A stretch of DNA of 64,000 bases, taken from the NCBI RefSeq assembly GCF_031157255.1, contig NZ_JAVIFX010000004.1, positions 248,001 through 312,000 on the forward strand, in the 5' to 3' direction. Made by a program: the position numbers and the translations under genes. Positions 8,778 to 17,919 of this stretch are shown here, one piece after another (the stretch's first letter is position 1; every line of letters begins with the position of its first letter). Under the pieces are notes generated by a model. It had not been told where the DNA came from and did not search any database. It saw only the letters and a list, made by a program, of their open reading frames with translations. Source of the stretch: Bradyrhizobium sp. LHD-71. GTDB taxonomy: Bacteria > Pseudomonadota > Alphaproteobacteria > Rhizobiales > Xanthobacteraceae.

Positions 8778-8790
8778 TATGAATTTCATA
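8778..8790. promoter_or_regulatory. Candidate HxlR operator upstream of the first hxlR-type gene
   Basis: A perfect 13-bp palindrome TATGAA-T-TTCATA sits 13 bases before the regulator's start codon; overlapping it is a second pair CATAT (8766-8770) / ATATG (8777-8781). The 320-bp intergenic region separates the SDR/ABM pair from the divergent HxlR gene, the usual arrangement for HxlR control. No other structure was evident in this gap. Confidence 0.4.
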
Positions 8791-8803
8791 GGGTCAAGTA
8801 GCT

Positions 8804-9337
8804 ATGATAAAGAAAGTGACAAGGGCGACGATTTCTTCTCCTGTAGCGAAGGAGACTGCGTGCCCGGTGGCGCGCGCGCTCAGCATTGTCGGCGATCGCT
8901 GGACGGTGCTCGTCTTGCGCGAGTTGACCATGGGCAACCGGCGCTTCGAAGAAATCCAGGCACAGACGGGAGCGACTCCGCAGATGCTTGCAGCGCGTCT
9001 GAAAAATCTGGAGACCGACCGCCTAGTCGAGCGGCGTCCGTACAGCACCCGCCCGCTTCGGCACGAGTATTACCTTACGGAGGCTGGACTCGCGTTCTAT
9101 TCCGTACTGCTGGCGCTGCGATCGTGGGGCGAGACGTGGTTGAAGTCCGATAAGGAGGAGCGCGCGATCAACTACACTCACATTCCGTGCGGACAGGATC
9201 CAGGACTAGGCCCCGTGTGCGAGAAGTGCGGAGGGGAGATGCGCCAGGATCAACTCCTGCCGCGATTCAGCGAGGCGTTTGCGAGAGAGCGGGACGCCAG
9301 GAAAGCGGCCTTCAAGGCCGCTCGCGTGAAAGATTGA
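8804..9337 (+). CDS. HxlR family winged-helix transcriptional regulator
   Basis: 177 residues. ACPVARALSIVGDRWTVLVL is the diagnostic HxlR start, with a Cys at the position of the redox-sensing Cys in YodB/HypR-like members, followed by the winged helix (GNRRFEEIQAQTGATPQMLAARLKNLE) and the wing. The C-terminal tail adds CEKCGGEM, a zinc-ribbon-like CxxC extension found in a subset of HxlR proteins. Divergent from the ABM and SDR genes, which it probably regulates together with itself. The ribosome site is weak, so the exact start is uncertain. Confidence 0.88.
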   Translation: MIKKVTRATISSPVAKETACPVARALSIVGDRWTVLVLRELTMGNRRFEEIQAQTGATPQMLAARLKNLETDRLVERRPYSTRPLRHEYYLTEAGLAFYSVLLALRSWGETWLKSDKEERAINYTHIPCGQDPGLGPVCEKCGGEMRQDQLLPRFSEAFARERDARKAAFKAARVKD

Positions 9338-9474
9338 AAACACAGCCGTGGCTTGGGGCAACGCGGCGTAAGTTCCTGGTGCACCCTAACGGCCGGTCGC
9401 GATATTTCGTCGTTTCCCGCCGACCGGTTCGGAGGAATGAGTAGCGCGCGTTATAGGCATCGCCATCCACCACC

Positions 9475-10683
9475 TCACTGCCGGCTCGCCACCACCGGCA
9501 GATGAGCGATCGCCCTCAGTCCCGGTCGTTCCCGCCAACGAATCTCTCGCTCGGCGACAGCCAGCTCGAGTTTCGGCCAGCGGGTCAAGAGCGCCTTCAG
9601 CGCACATTTGCCTTCGATGCGCGCAAGCTGGTGACCGAGGCAAAAATGGATGCCCGTCCCGAAGGCGAGATGATGATTGGGCGCCCTCGCAAGATCGAGC
9701 CGCTCGGGATGCTCGTTTGCTGCCGGATCCATATTGGCCGCCGCCAGCATGACCATGATCTTGTCACCCTTGCGCAGGCGAACACCGCCGAGCTCCATGT
9801 CCTTTCGGACAAAGCGCGGTTTGGTGAACTGCACAGGCGAGATGAACCGGAGAAACTCCTCGATCGCGAGGTTAACTCGGCTCCAGTCTTCGATGAGCCA
9901 GTCGCGCAGACCAGGATTTCGCGTCAACTCGTAGACCGATCCGCTGATCAGGTGGGTCGTAGTCTCCGAACCCGCACCCAGCAGCAGAAAAACCATCGCC
10001 ACCATTTCGCGAGGACTGATGCGGCCGCCTTCCTTCTCGACGCGGACGAGCTCGGCGATCAATCCCTCACCACCCTCTCTCCGCACGACCTCAAGACGCT
10101 GCTCGAGGTAGCGTTTCATCGCCAGCATGGCCGGAATGAGTCCGAGGAAACCTACGGCGCCGGTCAGTCGCGGGAAGGCGCTCGTCCAGGCAATGAACTT
10201 CGCCCTGTCCGCCTGCGGCAAGCCAAGCAGCTCACAGATGACGGACAGCGGCAATCGGCGCGCATATCTCTCAACGACGTCCGCGGGGCTTCCCGCAGCA
10301 AACAGTTCGCCGGCGAGTTGGTCGGCAAGGGCAAGAATGTGCGGCTCCATGTCGAGGATGGCCCGCCGTCGAAACGCCTCGTCGACGATGTTTCGCAGCC
10401 GCGTGTGGTCGGGCTCATCCATTGTCAACATGTTGTCGGCAACCGTGCGGATCACTCCCGGCATCCACCACCGAAGCCCGGCGATGGCTCCGTCCTTGCG
10501 CAAGGTGAAGGTCTCGCTGTCCTTCAGGACGCGGCCGGCCAACTCGTGGGTCGTCGTGATCCAGACCCTGCCGACGATCGGGAACCTGACATCAACGACC
10601 GGTCCGGATGCCCTCAGCGTGGCGACGCCCGCGGCGGGATCACGAAAGTACGCTTGGCTGGTGAAATCGATTGTCTCTGTCAT
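9475..10683 (-). CDS. Cytochrome P450
   Basis: 402 residues, the usual length for a soluble bacterial class I P450. I-helix oxygen-activation motif GAGSETT at 236-242 (Glu in place of the more common Asp), K-helix ExxR at Glu276-Arg279, and the haem loop FGTGIHFCLGH with proximal Cys348. It is a mono-oxygenase that needs a ferredoxin and reductase; neither is adjacent. The next gene on the same strand upstream is a metabolite:H+ symporter 90 bp away, suggesting import and hydroxylation of one compound (inference). Substrate unknown. Confidence 0.95.
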   Translation of the reverse strand: MTETIDFTSQAYFRDPAAGVATLRASGPVVDVRFPIVGRVWITTTHELAGRVLKDSETFTLRKDGAIAGLRWWMPGVIRTVADNMLTMDEPDHTRLRNIVDEAFRRRAILDMEPHILALADQLAGELFAAGSPADVVERYARRLPLSVICELLGLPQADRAKFIAWTSAFPRLTGAVGFLGLIPAMLAMKRYLEQRLEVVRREGGEGLIAELVRVEKEGGRISPREMVAMVFLLLGAGSETTTHLISGSVYELTRNPGLRDWLIEDWSRVNLAIEEFLRFISPVQFTKPRFVRKDMELGGVRLRKGDKIMVMLAAANMDPAANEHPERLDLARAPNHHLAFGTGIHFCLGHQLARIEGKCALKALLTRWPKLELAVAEREIRWRERPGLRAIAHLPVVASRQ

Positions 10684-10773
10684 GCCGACCCACGCCTCGC
10701 TTTCAACCCCTTCGACAAGATGGGGCGCGAGGCGAGAGGCACAATATCGAATATCGCAATCGCGAGCAGTTGC

Positions 10774-12171
10774 TCATCCCGCTGCGGCGGCCGCGGGTTG
10801 CAGACCGTTGGCCTCGTCGGCGCTGATGGTCGGCGCGGATCCCTCCAGAGGTTGTCCGGACGTCTCCCGCATAAGCAGCACGGCAAGCAGTCCAATCAGC
10901 GCCGCCAGCATCGCGTAGTAGGCGGGCATGTAATCGTTGCCGGTAGTGCGCACCAACCACTCCGCCACCAGCGGTGCCGTCCCGCCGAACAGCGAGGCCG
11001 ACACATTGTACGCGATCGACAGTCCACCGTAGCGGATGGCTGTCGGGAACATCGCCGGCAGCGTCGATGGTGTCGTACCGATGAAGAGTGTCTGGCACAG
11101 GCCGAGGATCAGGAGCCCTGCCAGAATCGCGACGATGTAACCCTGCTGCAGCAGCCACAGCGCCGGCAAGGACAGAACCAGGTAGCTGACGCAGGCTGCC
11201 ATGAGCACCGGACGTCGTCCGATCCGGTCGCCCAGCCGCCCTACGAACGGAATCGCCACCAGCATCACCAGCATGGTCAGCAGCGCGAGGAAAAGACTGT
11301 GCGTGGTGTCATATCCGAGTGTCTGCGACAGGTAGTTCGGCATGTAGGTCAGCACCAGGTAGTTGGTGACGTTGAGCGCCAACACCACGCCCATGCAGAG
11401 CAAGAAGGCCCGCCGGTGCTCGATGACGATCTCGTGCAATCGGCTCCCGCCGGACCGCGCATGCGCCTGTCTGCCCATTTTGGCGAAGGCTGGCGTCTCC
11501 GAGAGCCTGAGCCGCAGGTAAAGCCCAATGATCCCGAGTGGACCGGCAATCAGGAACGGCACCCTCCAACCCCATGACTCCATCGCGGCGTCGCCGAGCG
11601 CCGCCGTCAGACCAGTGACCAGCGCTGCCCCCGCGACGAATCCGGAGATGGTGCCGACTTCGAGGAATGATGCGAGGAACCCGCGCTGCCGGTCAGGCGC
11701 GAACTCCGTGACGAACGTGCAGGCACCGCTGTACTCACCGCCAGTCGAGAAGCCCTGCACCAGGCGGGCGACAGAGAGCAGAATGGGCGCCCAGATGCCG
11801 ATCGACGCGTAGCTCGGGATCAAGCCGATCGAGAATGTGGCCACCGCCATCATGATGATGGTCGCGGCGAGCACGCCCCGTCGACCGATCCGGTCACCAA
11901 GCATTCCGAAGACAAACCCGCCGATCGGGCGGACCAGGAAGGCGATCGAGAATGTAGCCAGGCTGTAGATCAACGATTGATCACCGCTTCCGGGAAAGAA
12001 GACCTTGCCGAGAACAACCGCGAGGTAACTGTAGATGCCGAAGTCGAACCACTCCATGGCGTTGCCCATGGCGGTGGCGCGCACCGCGCGCTTGACCTCC
12101 TGCTCGTCGACGACGAGCGGCTGGTCGTCTTCCGCAGCCTGTCGGCCGGAGATCAGAGATGCCCGGAGCAA
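10774..12171 (-). CDS. MFS metabolite:H+ symporter (MHS family, ProP-like)
   Basis: 465 residues with 12 predicted membrane helices. MHS hallmarks: NAMEWFDFGIYSYLA in helix 1, RPIGGFVFGMLGDRIGRR in the loop 2-3 region, FSTGGEYSGACTF in helix 4 and RLRLSETPAF after helix 6. Members import osmolytes, dicarboxylates, shikimate or aromatic acids with protons. The start is TTG at 12171, supported by AAGGAG five bases upstream; no ATG fits. The C-terminal tail is Ala-rich. It precedes the P450 gene on the same strand. Confidence 0.92.
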   Translation of the reverse strand: MLRASLISGRQAAEDDQPLVVDEQEVKRAVRATAMGNAMEWFDFGIYSYLAVVLGKVFFPGSGDQSLIYSLATFSIAFLVRPIGGFVFGMLGDRIGRRGVLAATIIMMAVATFSIGLIPSYASIGIWAPILLSVARLVQGFSTGGEYSGACTFVTEFAPDRQRGFLASFLEVGTISGFVAGAALVTGLTAALGDAAMESWGWRVPFLIAGPLGIIGLYLRLRLSETPAFAKMGRQAHARSGGSRLHEIVIEHRRAFLLCMGVVLALNVTNYLVLTYMPNYLSQTLGYDTTHSLFLALLTMLVMLVAIPFVGRLGDRIGRRPVLMAACVSYLVLSLPALWLLQQGYIVAILAGLLILGLCQTLFIGTTPSTLPAMFPTAIRYGGLSIAYNVSASLFGGTAPLVAEWLVRTTGNDYMPAYYAMLAALIGLLAVLLMRETSGQPLEGSAPTISADEANGLQPAAAAAG

Positions 12172-12463
12172 TATGTCTCCTTTATCGGCAAAGCAACGAT
12201 CGCGTCACCGGTCGTCCAAAACGAAAGGTCGACCGCGTTCCCAATCGCCAACGCGCGAAAGTCGGGCAAGTTCGCTGGAGATCTGCTGCTACGTCGCGAA
12301 ACCGACAGCCTCAAAAAAGTAGAAAGAGAGACGAATTTTCAGGAAGTCGGACAACCCATCGCCCGCCTTGAACGCGGGCACGCGCGACAGGCACGCATGA
12401 CCATTTCGATCAGATGCGCCACCGAGCCGCGCCGAGAAGCTACGCCACGTCCGCGCCGCCGTG

Positions 12464-13570
12464 TCAGTCGGCTTCCAGCAGGACGCAATGGCGGGGATCG
12501 ATCGAGAGGTAGGCCTTTTCCCCCTCACCGCGCGGCGCGGCTGTCGTCTGCCGGATGACCAGTTCGCGGCCGCTCCATTCGACGTGCACCTGCGTCAGGT
12601 CGCCGAGGAATACCGAACGTTTGACCCGCACCGGCCAGACGTTCTCGGGCACTGCCGGCGGCTCGGCGCTCAGCCGCAGATGCACGGTGCGCAACGACAG
12701 CGTCGGCTGCGGCCCCGGCGATCGGCCATGGCTGACGCCGAGGAGAATATTGCCGCCATCGACCTCGACGGCGATGCGGCCGTCGACCGACCGCTCCGGC
12801 ATCAAGCGACCGTTGATCAGATTTGCAGAGCCGATGAAATCGGCGACGAACGCGGTGCGGGGAAAATTGTAGATCTCGTTCGGTGTGCCGCTCTGCTCGA
12901 TGTTTCCGGAGCGCATGACGGCGATCCGGTCGGACATCGCCAGCGCTTCCTCGAGATCGTGCGTGACGTAGAGTGACGTCACCTTGAGTCGGCGCTGCAG
13001 CTCGCGCAGCTCGATACGCATTTCGGCGCGCAGCTTGGCGTCAAGGTTGCTGAGCGGCTCGTCGAACAGCAGGACGGACGGCGAGAAGGCGCAGGCGCGC
13101 GCCAACGCCACGCGCTGTTGCTGTCCGCCGGAAAGCAATGAGGCGTTGCGGCTGGCGAAGGCACCCATCTTCACCAGATCGAGCGCGTGATGCACCTTTT
13201 CCTTCAGGCCGGCGGCGCCTTCGTTGCGTACCCGAAGCCCATAAGCGACGTTGTCGAACACGGTCATATGTGGCCAGATGGCGTAGGACTGGAACACCAT
13301 CGAAAGGCCGCGCTGCTCGGTCGGCACGTTGATCCGCTTCGCGCCGTCATACATGGTGCGGCCGCCGATGCGAATTGCTCCGCCGCTCGGCCGCTCGAGG
13401 CCCGCGACCGCGCGCAGGGTCGAGGTCTTGCCGCAGCCGGACGGCCCCAACAGCGTAAGCTGCTCGCCCTGATTGACGGAGAAGCTGACCCCGCTGACGG
13501 CGCTGACGGTGCCGTAGTGGATCGACAGATCCTCGACCTCGATCGCCGGCGCGGTGACGTTGTCCTTCAT
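12464..13570 (-). CDS. ABC transporter ATP-binding protein (FbpC/PotA type)
   Basis: 368 residues: an ATPase domain with Walker A GPSGCGKT (42-49), signature LSGGQQQRVALARA, Walker B VLLFDEPLSNLD, the His switch (THDLEEA) and a C-terminal TOBE regulatory domain from about residue 245. It belongs to the Fe3+/spermidine/putrescine (CUT1-related) class. The start is ATG at 13570, overlapping the permease stop as ATGA; the open frame upstream of this point is out-of-frame permease sequence. Last gene of a three-gene importer (binding protein, fused permease, ATPase). Confidence 0.93.
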   Translation of the reverse strand: MKDNVTAPAIEVEDLSIHYGTVSAVSGVSFSVNQGEQLTLLGPSGCGKTSTLRAVAGLERPSGGAIRIGGRTMYDGAKRINVPTEQRGLSMVFQSYAIWPHMTVFDNVAYGLRVRNEGAAGLKEKVHHALDLVKMGAFASRNASLLSGGQQQRVALARACAFSPSVLLFDEPLSNLDAKLRAEMRIELRELQRRLKVTSLYVTHDLEEALAMSDRIAVMRSGNIEQSGTPNEIYNFPRTAFVADFIGSANLINGRLMPERSVDGRIAVEVDGGNILLGVSHGRSPGPQPTLSLRTVHLRLSAEPPAVPENVWPVRVKRSVFLGDLTQVHVEWSGRELVIRQTTAAPRGEGEKAYLSIDPRHCVLLEAD

Positions 13571-15279
13571 GCCTTTTCCCCATGCCGTGAGGCCCGCCGC
13601 GTCAGCTCCGCAAACAGCAGCGTCGCCAGGCCGATCACGAATGTCTGGATCAGGGCCATGGCCGCGGTCAGCTCCGAGCTGGTCGAGAACCAGGCTTCGG
13701 CGATCGCCGGCGTGATCACTTTCGAGTTCGGCCCCATCAGCAGGATCGACGCACCAAGCTCGCGCACGCTCGACACGAAGATCAGCAGCCACGCCGCGAG
13801 CAGTCCGGGCTTCAGCAGCGGAACGGTGATGCTGCGCAGCCGATAGCCCCATGACGCCCCACAGACCTGGCCGCACTCGTCGAGGCTCTTGTCGAGCTGC
13901 ATGATGACGCCGGAGATCGTGCGCACGCCGAGCGGGAGAAACACCGTCAGGTAGGCGATCAGCAGAATCCAGAACGTGCCGTAGATCGGGATCGGAAACA
14001 CGAGCCAGGCCCACATCATGCCGAAGGCGAAGACCAGGCGCGGCACGGCCTGCGGAAACATGACGATGTACTCGAGCACTCCGCGACCGGGCAGCCGGCT
14101 GCGCTGGATCAGCCAGGCGAGCATGCCGGTCAGCAGGACGCCGATCGTCGCGGTGGCAATGCCGAGCGCAACGCTGTTCCACATCGCCGAACGCACGGCA
14201 TTCAACGACAGCGCCTGTCGGAAATTATCGAGCGTGAAGCTGCCGAAGGACGGAAACGAGAGCGAAAGTTTCTGCAGCGACACGAACACCAGCGTTGCAA
14301 TCGGCAGCACCACGGAAAGGAAGACATAGAACACGCAGACCGCGAACAGCACCCAACGCAACCGCCCCACATCCATCTGCCGCGGACGGAACGCCTTGCC
14401 GCTGATCGTCACATAGCTCCTGCGCGAGGTGATGCGCCGGTACATGAACAGCATCAGGAACATGACGGCGAACAACGACACGCCCATCGCTGCCGCCAGC
14501 GGGAAGCGTGGCGGGTACTGCGAGACAAGCTGGTAGATCGCAGTCGTAATGACGTAGAAGCGCGCCGGCGTGCCGAGCACGAGCGCGGCCGAGAACGAGC
14601 CCAGCATCTCGGCAAACACGAAGATCGCAGCTCCAAGAACGCCCGGCGCCACGAGCGGCAACGTCACACGCAACATCGTGCGCCAGCGCCCGGCACCGAC
14701 GATCTGCGAGGCTTCTTCGAGCGACGGGTCCATCGATTTCATGACCGCGCCGATCATGACGAAGGCCACCGAGCCTTCGAACAAGGCCATCACCCAGGCG
14801 ATACCCATCGGCGACGTGATGTCGATCAGGTGACCTTCCCCGCCGAAGTGACGCCACAACTGATTGATGAAACCACTTTCCGGCGCGCCAAGCAGGCTCC
14901 AGGCGAGCGCGCCAAGCAACGGCGTGACATAGTAGGGCGCGACGATGAGCTGCTCGAGCGTGCGCTGATACGGCACGTTGGTCCGCGTCAGAATCCAGGC
15001 GGTGACGAAGCCGAACGCCAGCGCCATGATCGTAGCGACGAAGCTTACGACCACCGTATTGAGGATGATCGTCCAGTAGTTCGGCAGGGCGAGGTAATTG
15101 TCGAACCCGAAGGCGGTCGGCGGGCGGACATTCGGATCGCTGATGGTAAGAGAGGCCTCGATCAGATAATAGATCGGATACAGGACCAGAGCGGCCACCA
15201 CGACGATGAGCGTCGCCATGGTGACCGCTTGAAGGGACAGAATCGGACGACGAGGGACCGCCTCGTAGACGATAGCCAC
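13567..15279 (-). CDS. Fused two-domain ABC permease (FbpB type)
   Basis: 570 residues with about 12 membrane helices. Two BPD_transp_1 units are fused in one chain, each with an EAA-type cytoplasmic loop: EEASQIVGAGRWRTMLRVTLPLVAPG in the first half and DECGQVCGASWGYRLRSITVPLLKPG in the second. This is the FbpB/ThiP layout, in which one polypeptide replaces the permease dimer. I chose GTG at 15279 (protein begins VAIVYEAVPRR), 10 bp after the binding-protein stop, with a GAGG 8 bases upstream. Confidence 0.92.
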   Translation of the reverse strand: MAIVYEAVPRRPILSLQAVTMATLIVVVAALVLYPIYYLIEASLTISDPNVRPPTAFGFDNYLALPNYWTIILNTVVVSFVATIMALAFGFVTAWILTRTNVPYQRTLEQLIVAPYYVTPLLGALAWSLLGAPESGFINQLWRHFGGEGHLIDITSPMGIAWVMALFEGSVAFVMIGAVMKSMDPSLEEASQIVGAGRWRTMLRVTLPLVAPGVLGAAIFVFAEMLGSFSAALVLGTPARFYVITTAIYQLVSQYPPRFPLAAAMGVSLFAVMFLMLFMYRRITSRRSYVTISGKAFRPRQMDVGRLRWVLFAVCVFYVFLSVVLPIATLVFVSLQKLSLSFPSFGSFTLDNFRQALSLNAVRSAMWNSVALGIATATIGVLLTGMLAWLIQRSRLPGRGVLEYIVMFPQAVPRLVFAFGMMWAWLVFPIPIYGTFWILLIAYLTVFLPLGVRTISGVIMQLDKSLDECGQVCGASWGYRLRSITVPLLKPGLLAAWLLIFVSSVRELGASILLMGPNSKVITPAIAEAWFSTSSELTAAMALIQTFVIGLATLLFAELTRRASRHGEKA

Positions 15280-15289
15280 GCGCTCAGCC

Positions 15290-16402
15290 TCACAGCATGC
15301 CGAGCATCTTGTTCCATTCGGCATTGAAGGCGTCGCGCGTCGCCATCAATGCAGTCATGTCGGTCGGCGTCAGCAGCTTGTAATTGCTCAGGCGCGTGCC
15401 TCCCGGCATCGGCGGCGCATCCTTACGGACCGAACCGTAGTAGAGGTACTTGTCGTTCTGCTGATGCGCCTGGCCGCGCGGCGACATCATCCAGTCGACG
15501 AACAAGCGCGCGGCTTGCGGATGCGGCGCCCGGTCGGCGACGCCGTTGAGCAGCGGGCTTGCCGGCAGTCCGTCCTCAGGCGCGACGAAAGCGATCGGCG
15601 CGCCCTTCTCCTTGTGCAGCAGATATCCGGCAAATTCGGCCAGCGCGCAGAGCTTGTCGTCACCCTTGGCCAGCCGGTCGAACAGCTGCACACGCGAATC
15701 GAAGCCGCGCGGCTTCAGCTTGGCGAACTCCTTCCAGAAGTTGTCGCCGTAGAGCTTGCGAAGCTCGTACCACTGCACGAACTGCATGCCCGAGTTCGAC
15801 TGCTTGACGTTGACCGCGTTCGCCCAGATCGGCTTCACGATGTCCTTCCAGCCCTTGGGCGCATCCTCCGGCTTAACCTTCTCGGTGTTGTAGGCAATGC
15901 CTGCGAAGGTTACGCCGACCCAGAAATAGTCACCGACCGGGTTGCTCAGATGTTCCGGCGCGTAGAAGCTCGCTTGCGGCGAGACGTAGCGCGTGTAGCC
16001 GCCGCGCTTCTGGAAATCGAGCGCCGTCGTCGGCTCGGAGAACTGGATAACGTCGACGTTGTACTGTCCGGCCTGGCGTTCGGACAACACCTTGCTGAAC
16101 AGCGAAGAGTTCTGCAGGCGGAAATACTTGCCTTTGATTTTCGGGAAGTCCTTGCCGAACGCCTCGACAATGCCGGCCGCGGCGGGCTCGCTGTCATGCG
16201 TGTAATAAAGGAACTCGCCTTCCTGCTCCGCCTTGGCGATGTCAGCGGCGGTCTCGAAGCCGTGCACTGTGGTTGTCTTGCGCTCCTGGGCCGCGGCCTG
16301 GCGAGCGATCGCCGGGATCAGCGGCAGGGTGGCGACGGCAAGGCCGGCCTTGAGAGCCTGGCGTCGTGTCGCGGCCTGGATCTTCGAGGGCTTTGTCTCC
16401 AT
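15290..16402 (-). CDS. Extracellular solute-binding protein, probable Tat substrate (FbpA-like)
   Basis: 370 residues. The N-terminus carries TRRQALKAGLAVATLPLIPA, matching the twin-arginine motif S/T-R-R-x-x-LK followed by a hydrophobic segment and an AQA cleavage site, so it is probably exported folded. The body matches iron-type (Fbp/AfuA) binding proteins: EFLYYTHDSE, VDVIQFSEP, WMMSPRGQ. Adjacent Tyr residues occur at KYLYYGS, but I cannot assign them as metal ligands without a structural alignment; ligand could be Fe3+ or an organic anion. It heads the importer operon. Confidence 0.88.
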   Translation of the reverse strand: METKPSKIQAATRRQALKAGLAVATLPLIPAIARQAAAQERKTTTVHGFETAADIAKAEQEGEFLYYTHDSEPAAAGIVEAFGKDFPKIKGKYFRLQNSSLFSKVLSERQAGQYNVDVIQFSEPTTALDFQKRGGYTRYVSPQASFYAPEHLSNPVGDYFWVGVTFAGIAYNTEKVKPEDAPKGWKDIVKPIWANAVNVKQSNSGMQFVQWYELRKLYGDNFWKEFAKLKPRGFDSRVQLFDRLAKGDDKLCALAEFAGYLLHKEKGAPIAFVAPEDGLPASPLLNGVADRAPHPQAARLFVDWMMSPRGQAHQQNDKYLYYGSVRKDAPPMPGGTRLSNYKLLTPTDMTALMATRDAFNAEWNKMLGML

Positions 16403-16744
16403 GTGGTTTCGCTCCCGTATTGTTTTGGTGACTCATTCAGCGGTCAGCATCGCTGAACAGACGACGGGCTTGCCTGCTTGCGTTGCGAGGTTCTTCACCG
16501 CCGCCAACAACGCTACCTCATCCACACGGGCCTTGGCGACATTTCCTGTCGCAGGTTTTCTGAGGGTGCAAAGATCCGGCGTATTTTGTCAGACGAGCGC
16601 TTTCGAATGCGGGTTTCACGAAAGTGGCCCCAGTCGCTCGCTCCAACCGCTTTGAAAGGAAGCGCTGTGCGCTACATTCAGCGGCTCGGGTCAAACGGAG
16701 CGCAAGCGGTTATCACCCGCGCCGGTTATCATGCAGGCGCCGCG
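16403..16744. other. Intergenic region with nothing assignable
   Basis: This 342-bp stretch separates the binding-protein start from the 3' end of the DUF2332 gene. It should hold the promoter of the importer operon, but I find no clear promoter boxes, operator palindrome or open frame of credible composition. Confidence 0.5.
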
Positions 16745-17728
16745 CTATGCCTGCGCGCCGACGATCCATTGCAGCGAAGCGCCATGCGGATCGGCCCAGG
16801 CGACCGGCTTGGCGTTCATCGACAACAGGAAAGCGCCTTCCGGTCCCGTTATCGACGCTGACCGGGCGATCTCCGGGAACACGCCCGGCGCCTCGTTGGC
16901 GATCCAGCAACCTCCGAACGACATCGCCTCTGCGGCGAATGCCTGCCTGTCGTCCGGCGAACTCACATACGCCAGCACGGCCGTGTGGAAGATGACGAGC
17001 GTCGCATCCTTCGGCGCTTCACGCGCGAGCAGGCGAAGGTCGTTGCGCAGATCGCCTTTCTGCACGCAAGGCTTCGACCGGGCCGCAACCTTGATCGCCG
17101 CGCGCAGATTGGCGAGGCGGTCTGTCTGCTCTGGCCAGACCAAGGTCTCGAGCCAACCAGCCTCCGCAGACACCGACACATCCAACGGATTGAGATCCAG
17201 GCCGGCACGCCATGCGATCTTCGGCAGGTTGCTCGGCACCGGCGTCGCCTCGTTCACGCGGCAGCGGAAGAGTGGCGCATTCGACTCTCCCGGCCCAAAG
17301 ACGCCCTGCCCAAAGTCATAGTCGTAGCGATCAGGCAGCAGGCACAAGCCGGCCGATGCCCCGACCTCGATCAGCGCAAGCGGCTGCGGCAGGCGCATCA
17401 ACAGCGGCAGCAAGGTCGCACAGCGCGCCGGTTCATTCGTCTGGGTCGAGCGCGTCAGCATCACGGAGCGGACAGCATCGGAATTGACCAGGACGGCGTC
17501 GCGAAAGCGCACCCAGTCCAGCACGCCGAACAGATGGCGGACGGCCGCGAGCAGCAGGTTGGGCTGCCGCCTGTCGTCCGGAAGCGTCAGCAGAAACGCG
17601 AGCACGTCCTCACTTGCGGCAACGCCGCGCGCCAGCTGCTCGTAAAGCGGCGAGCGGCCGCGCGCTTCGGTCTCGGCGAAGCGTTGATAACGAGCCGCGG
17701 TTCTTGCCCGCTCTGAGGTCCTGTCCAT
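16745..17728 (-). CDS. DUF2332 family protein
   Basis: 327 residues matching the DUF2332 layout: an N-terminal helical segment (ERARTAARYQRFAETEARGRSPLYEQLARGVA), NLLLAAVRHLF, the TNEPARCATLLPLL segment, ALIEVGASAGLCLLPDRYDY and the C-terminal VIFHTAVLAYV. The glycine-rich EVGASAGL resembles a methyltransferase motif I, so a SAM-binding fold is possible, but the family has no established function that I can cite. Monocistronic by context. Confidence 0.85.
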   Translation of the reverse strand: MDRTSERARTAARYQRFAETEARGRSPLYEQLARGVAASEDVLAFLLTLPDDRRQPNLLLAAVRHLFGVLDWVRFRDAVLVNSDAVRSVMLTRSTQTNEPARCATLLPLLMRLPQPLALIEVGASAGLCLLPDRYDYDFGQGVFGPGESNAPLFRCRVNEATPVPSNLPKIAWRAGLDLNPLDVSVSAEAGWLETLVWPEQTDRLANLRAAIKVAARSKPCVQKGDLRNDLRLLAREAPKDATLVIFHTAVLAYVSSPDDRQAFAAEAMSFGGCWIANEAPGVFPEIARSASITGPEGAFLLSMNAKPVAWADPHGASLQWIVGAQA

Positions 17729-17919
17729 TGGCTCCTCGGCGTGGCGCCGGCCTTGCCTTCAACCACGTCAAGGACGAAGATAACCTGACATGACAGTGGC
17801 GTTCAAACGTCACAAACTCGGTGAATGGTGTGGCATGAGCGAACGCACGCCGCGCCCGACCACATCTGGCTGCGCCGACTCATCTTGAGAGCGGCGCGAT
17901 CAAGCTCTGATCGCCGGCG

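Noticed and set aside
9502-11577. Long open frame on the plus strand over the P450 and MHS symporter genes
   Set aside because: It is the antisense shadow of two real genes; composition is His/Arg/Gln-rich low complexity with no family motif, and the minus strand carries complete P450 and MFS signatures.
13571-14182. N-terminal extension of the FbpC-type ATPase
   Set aside because: The extra 200 codons are out-of-frame permease sequence; ATG at 13570 coincides with the permease stop.
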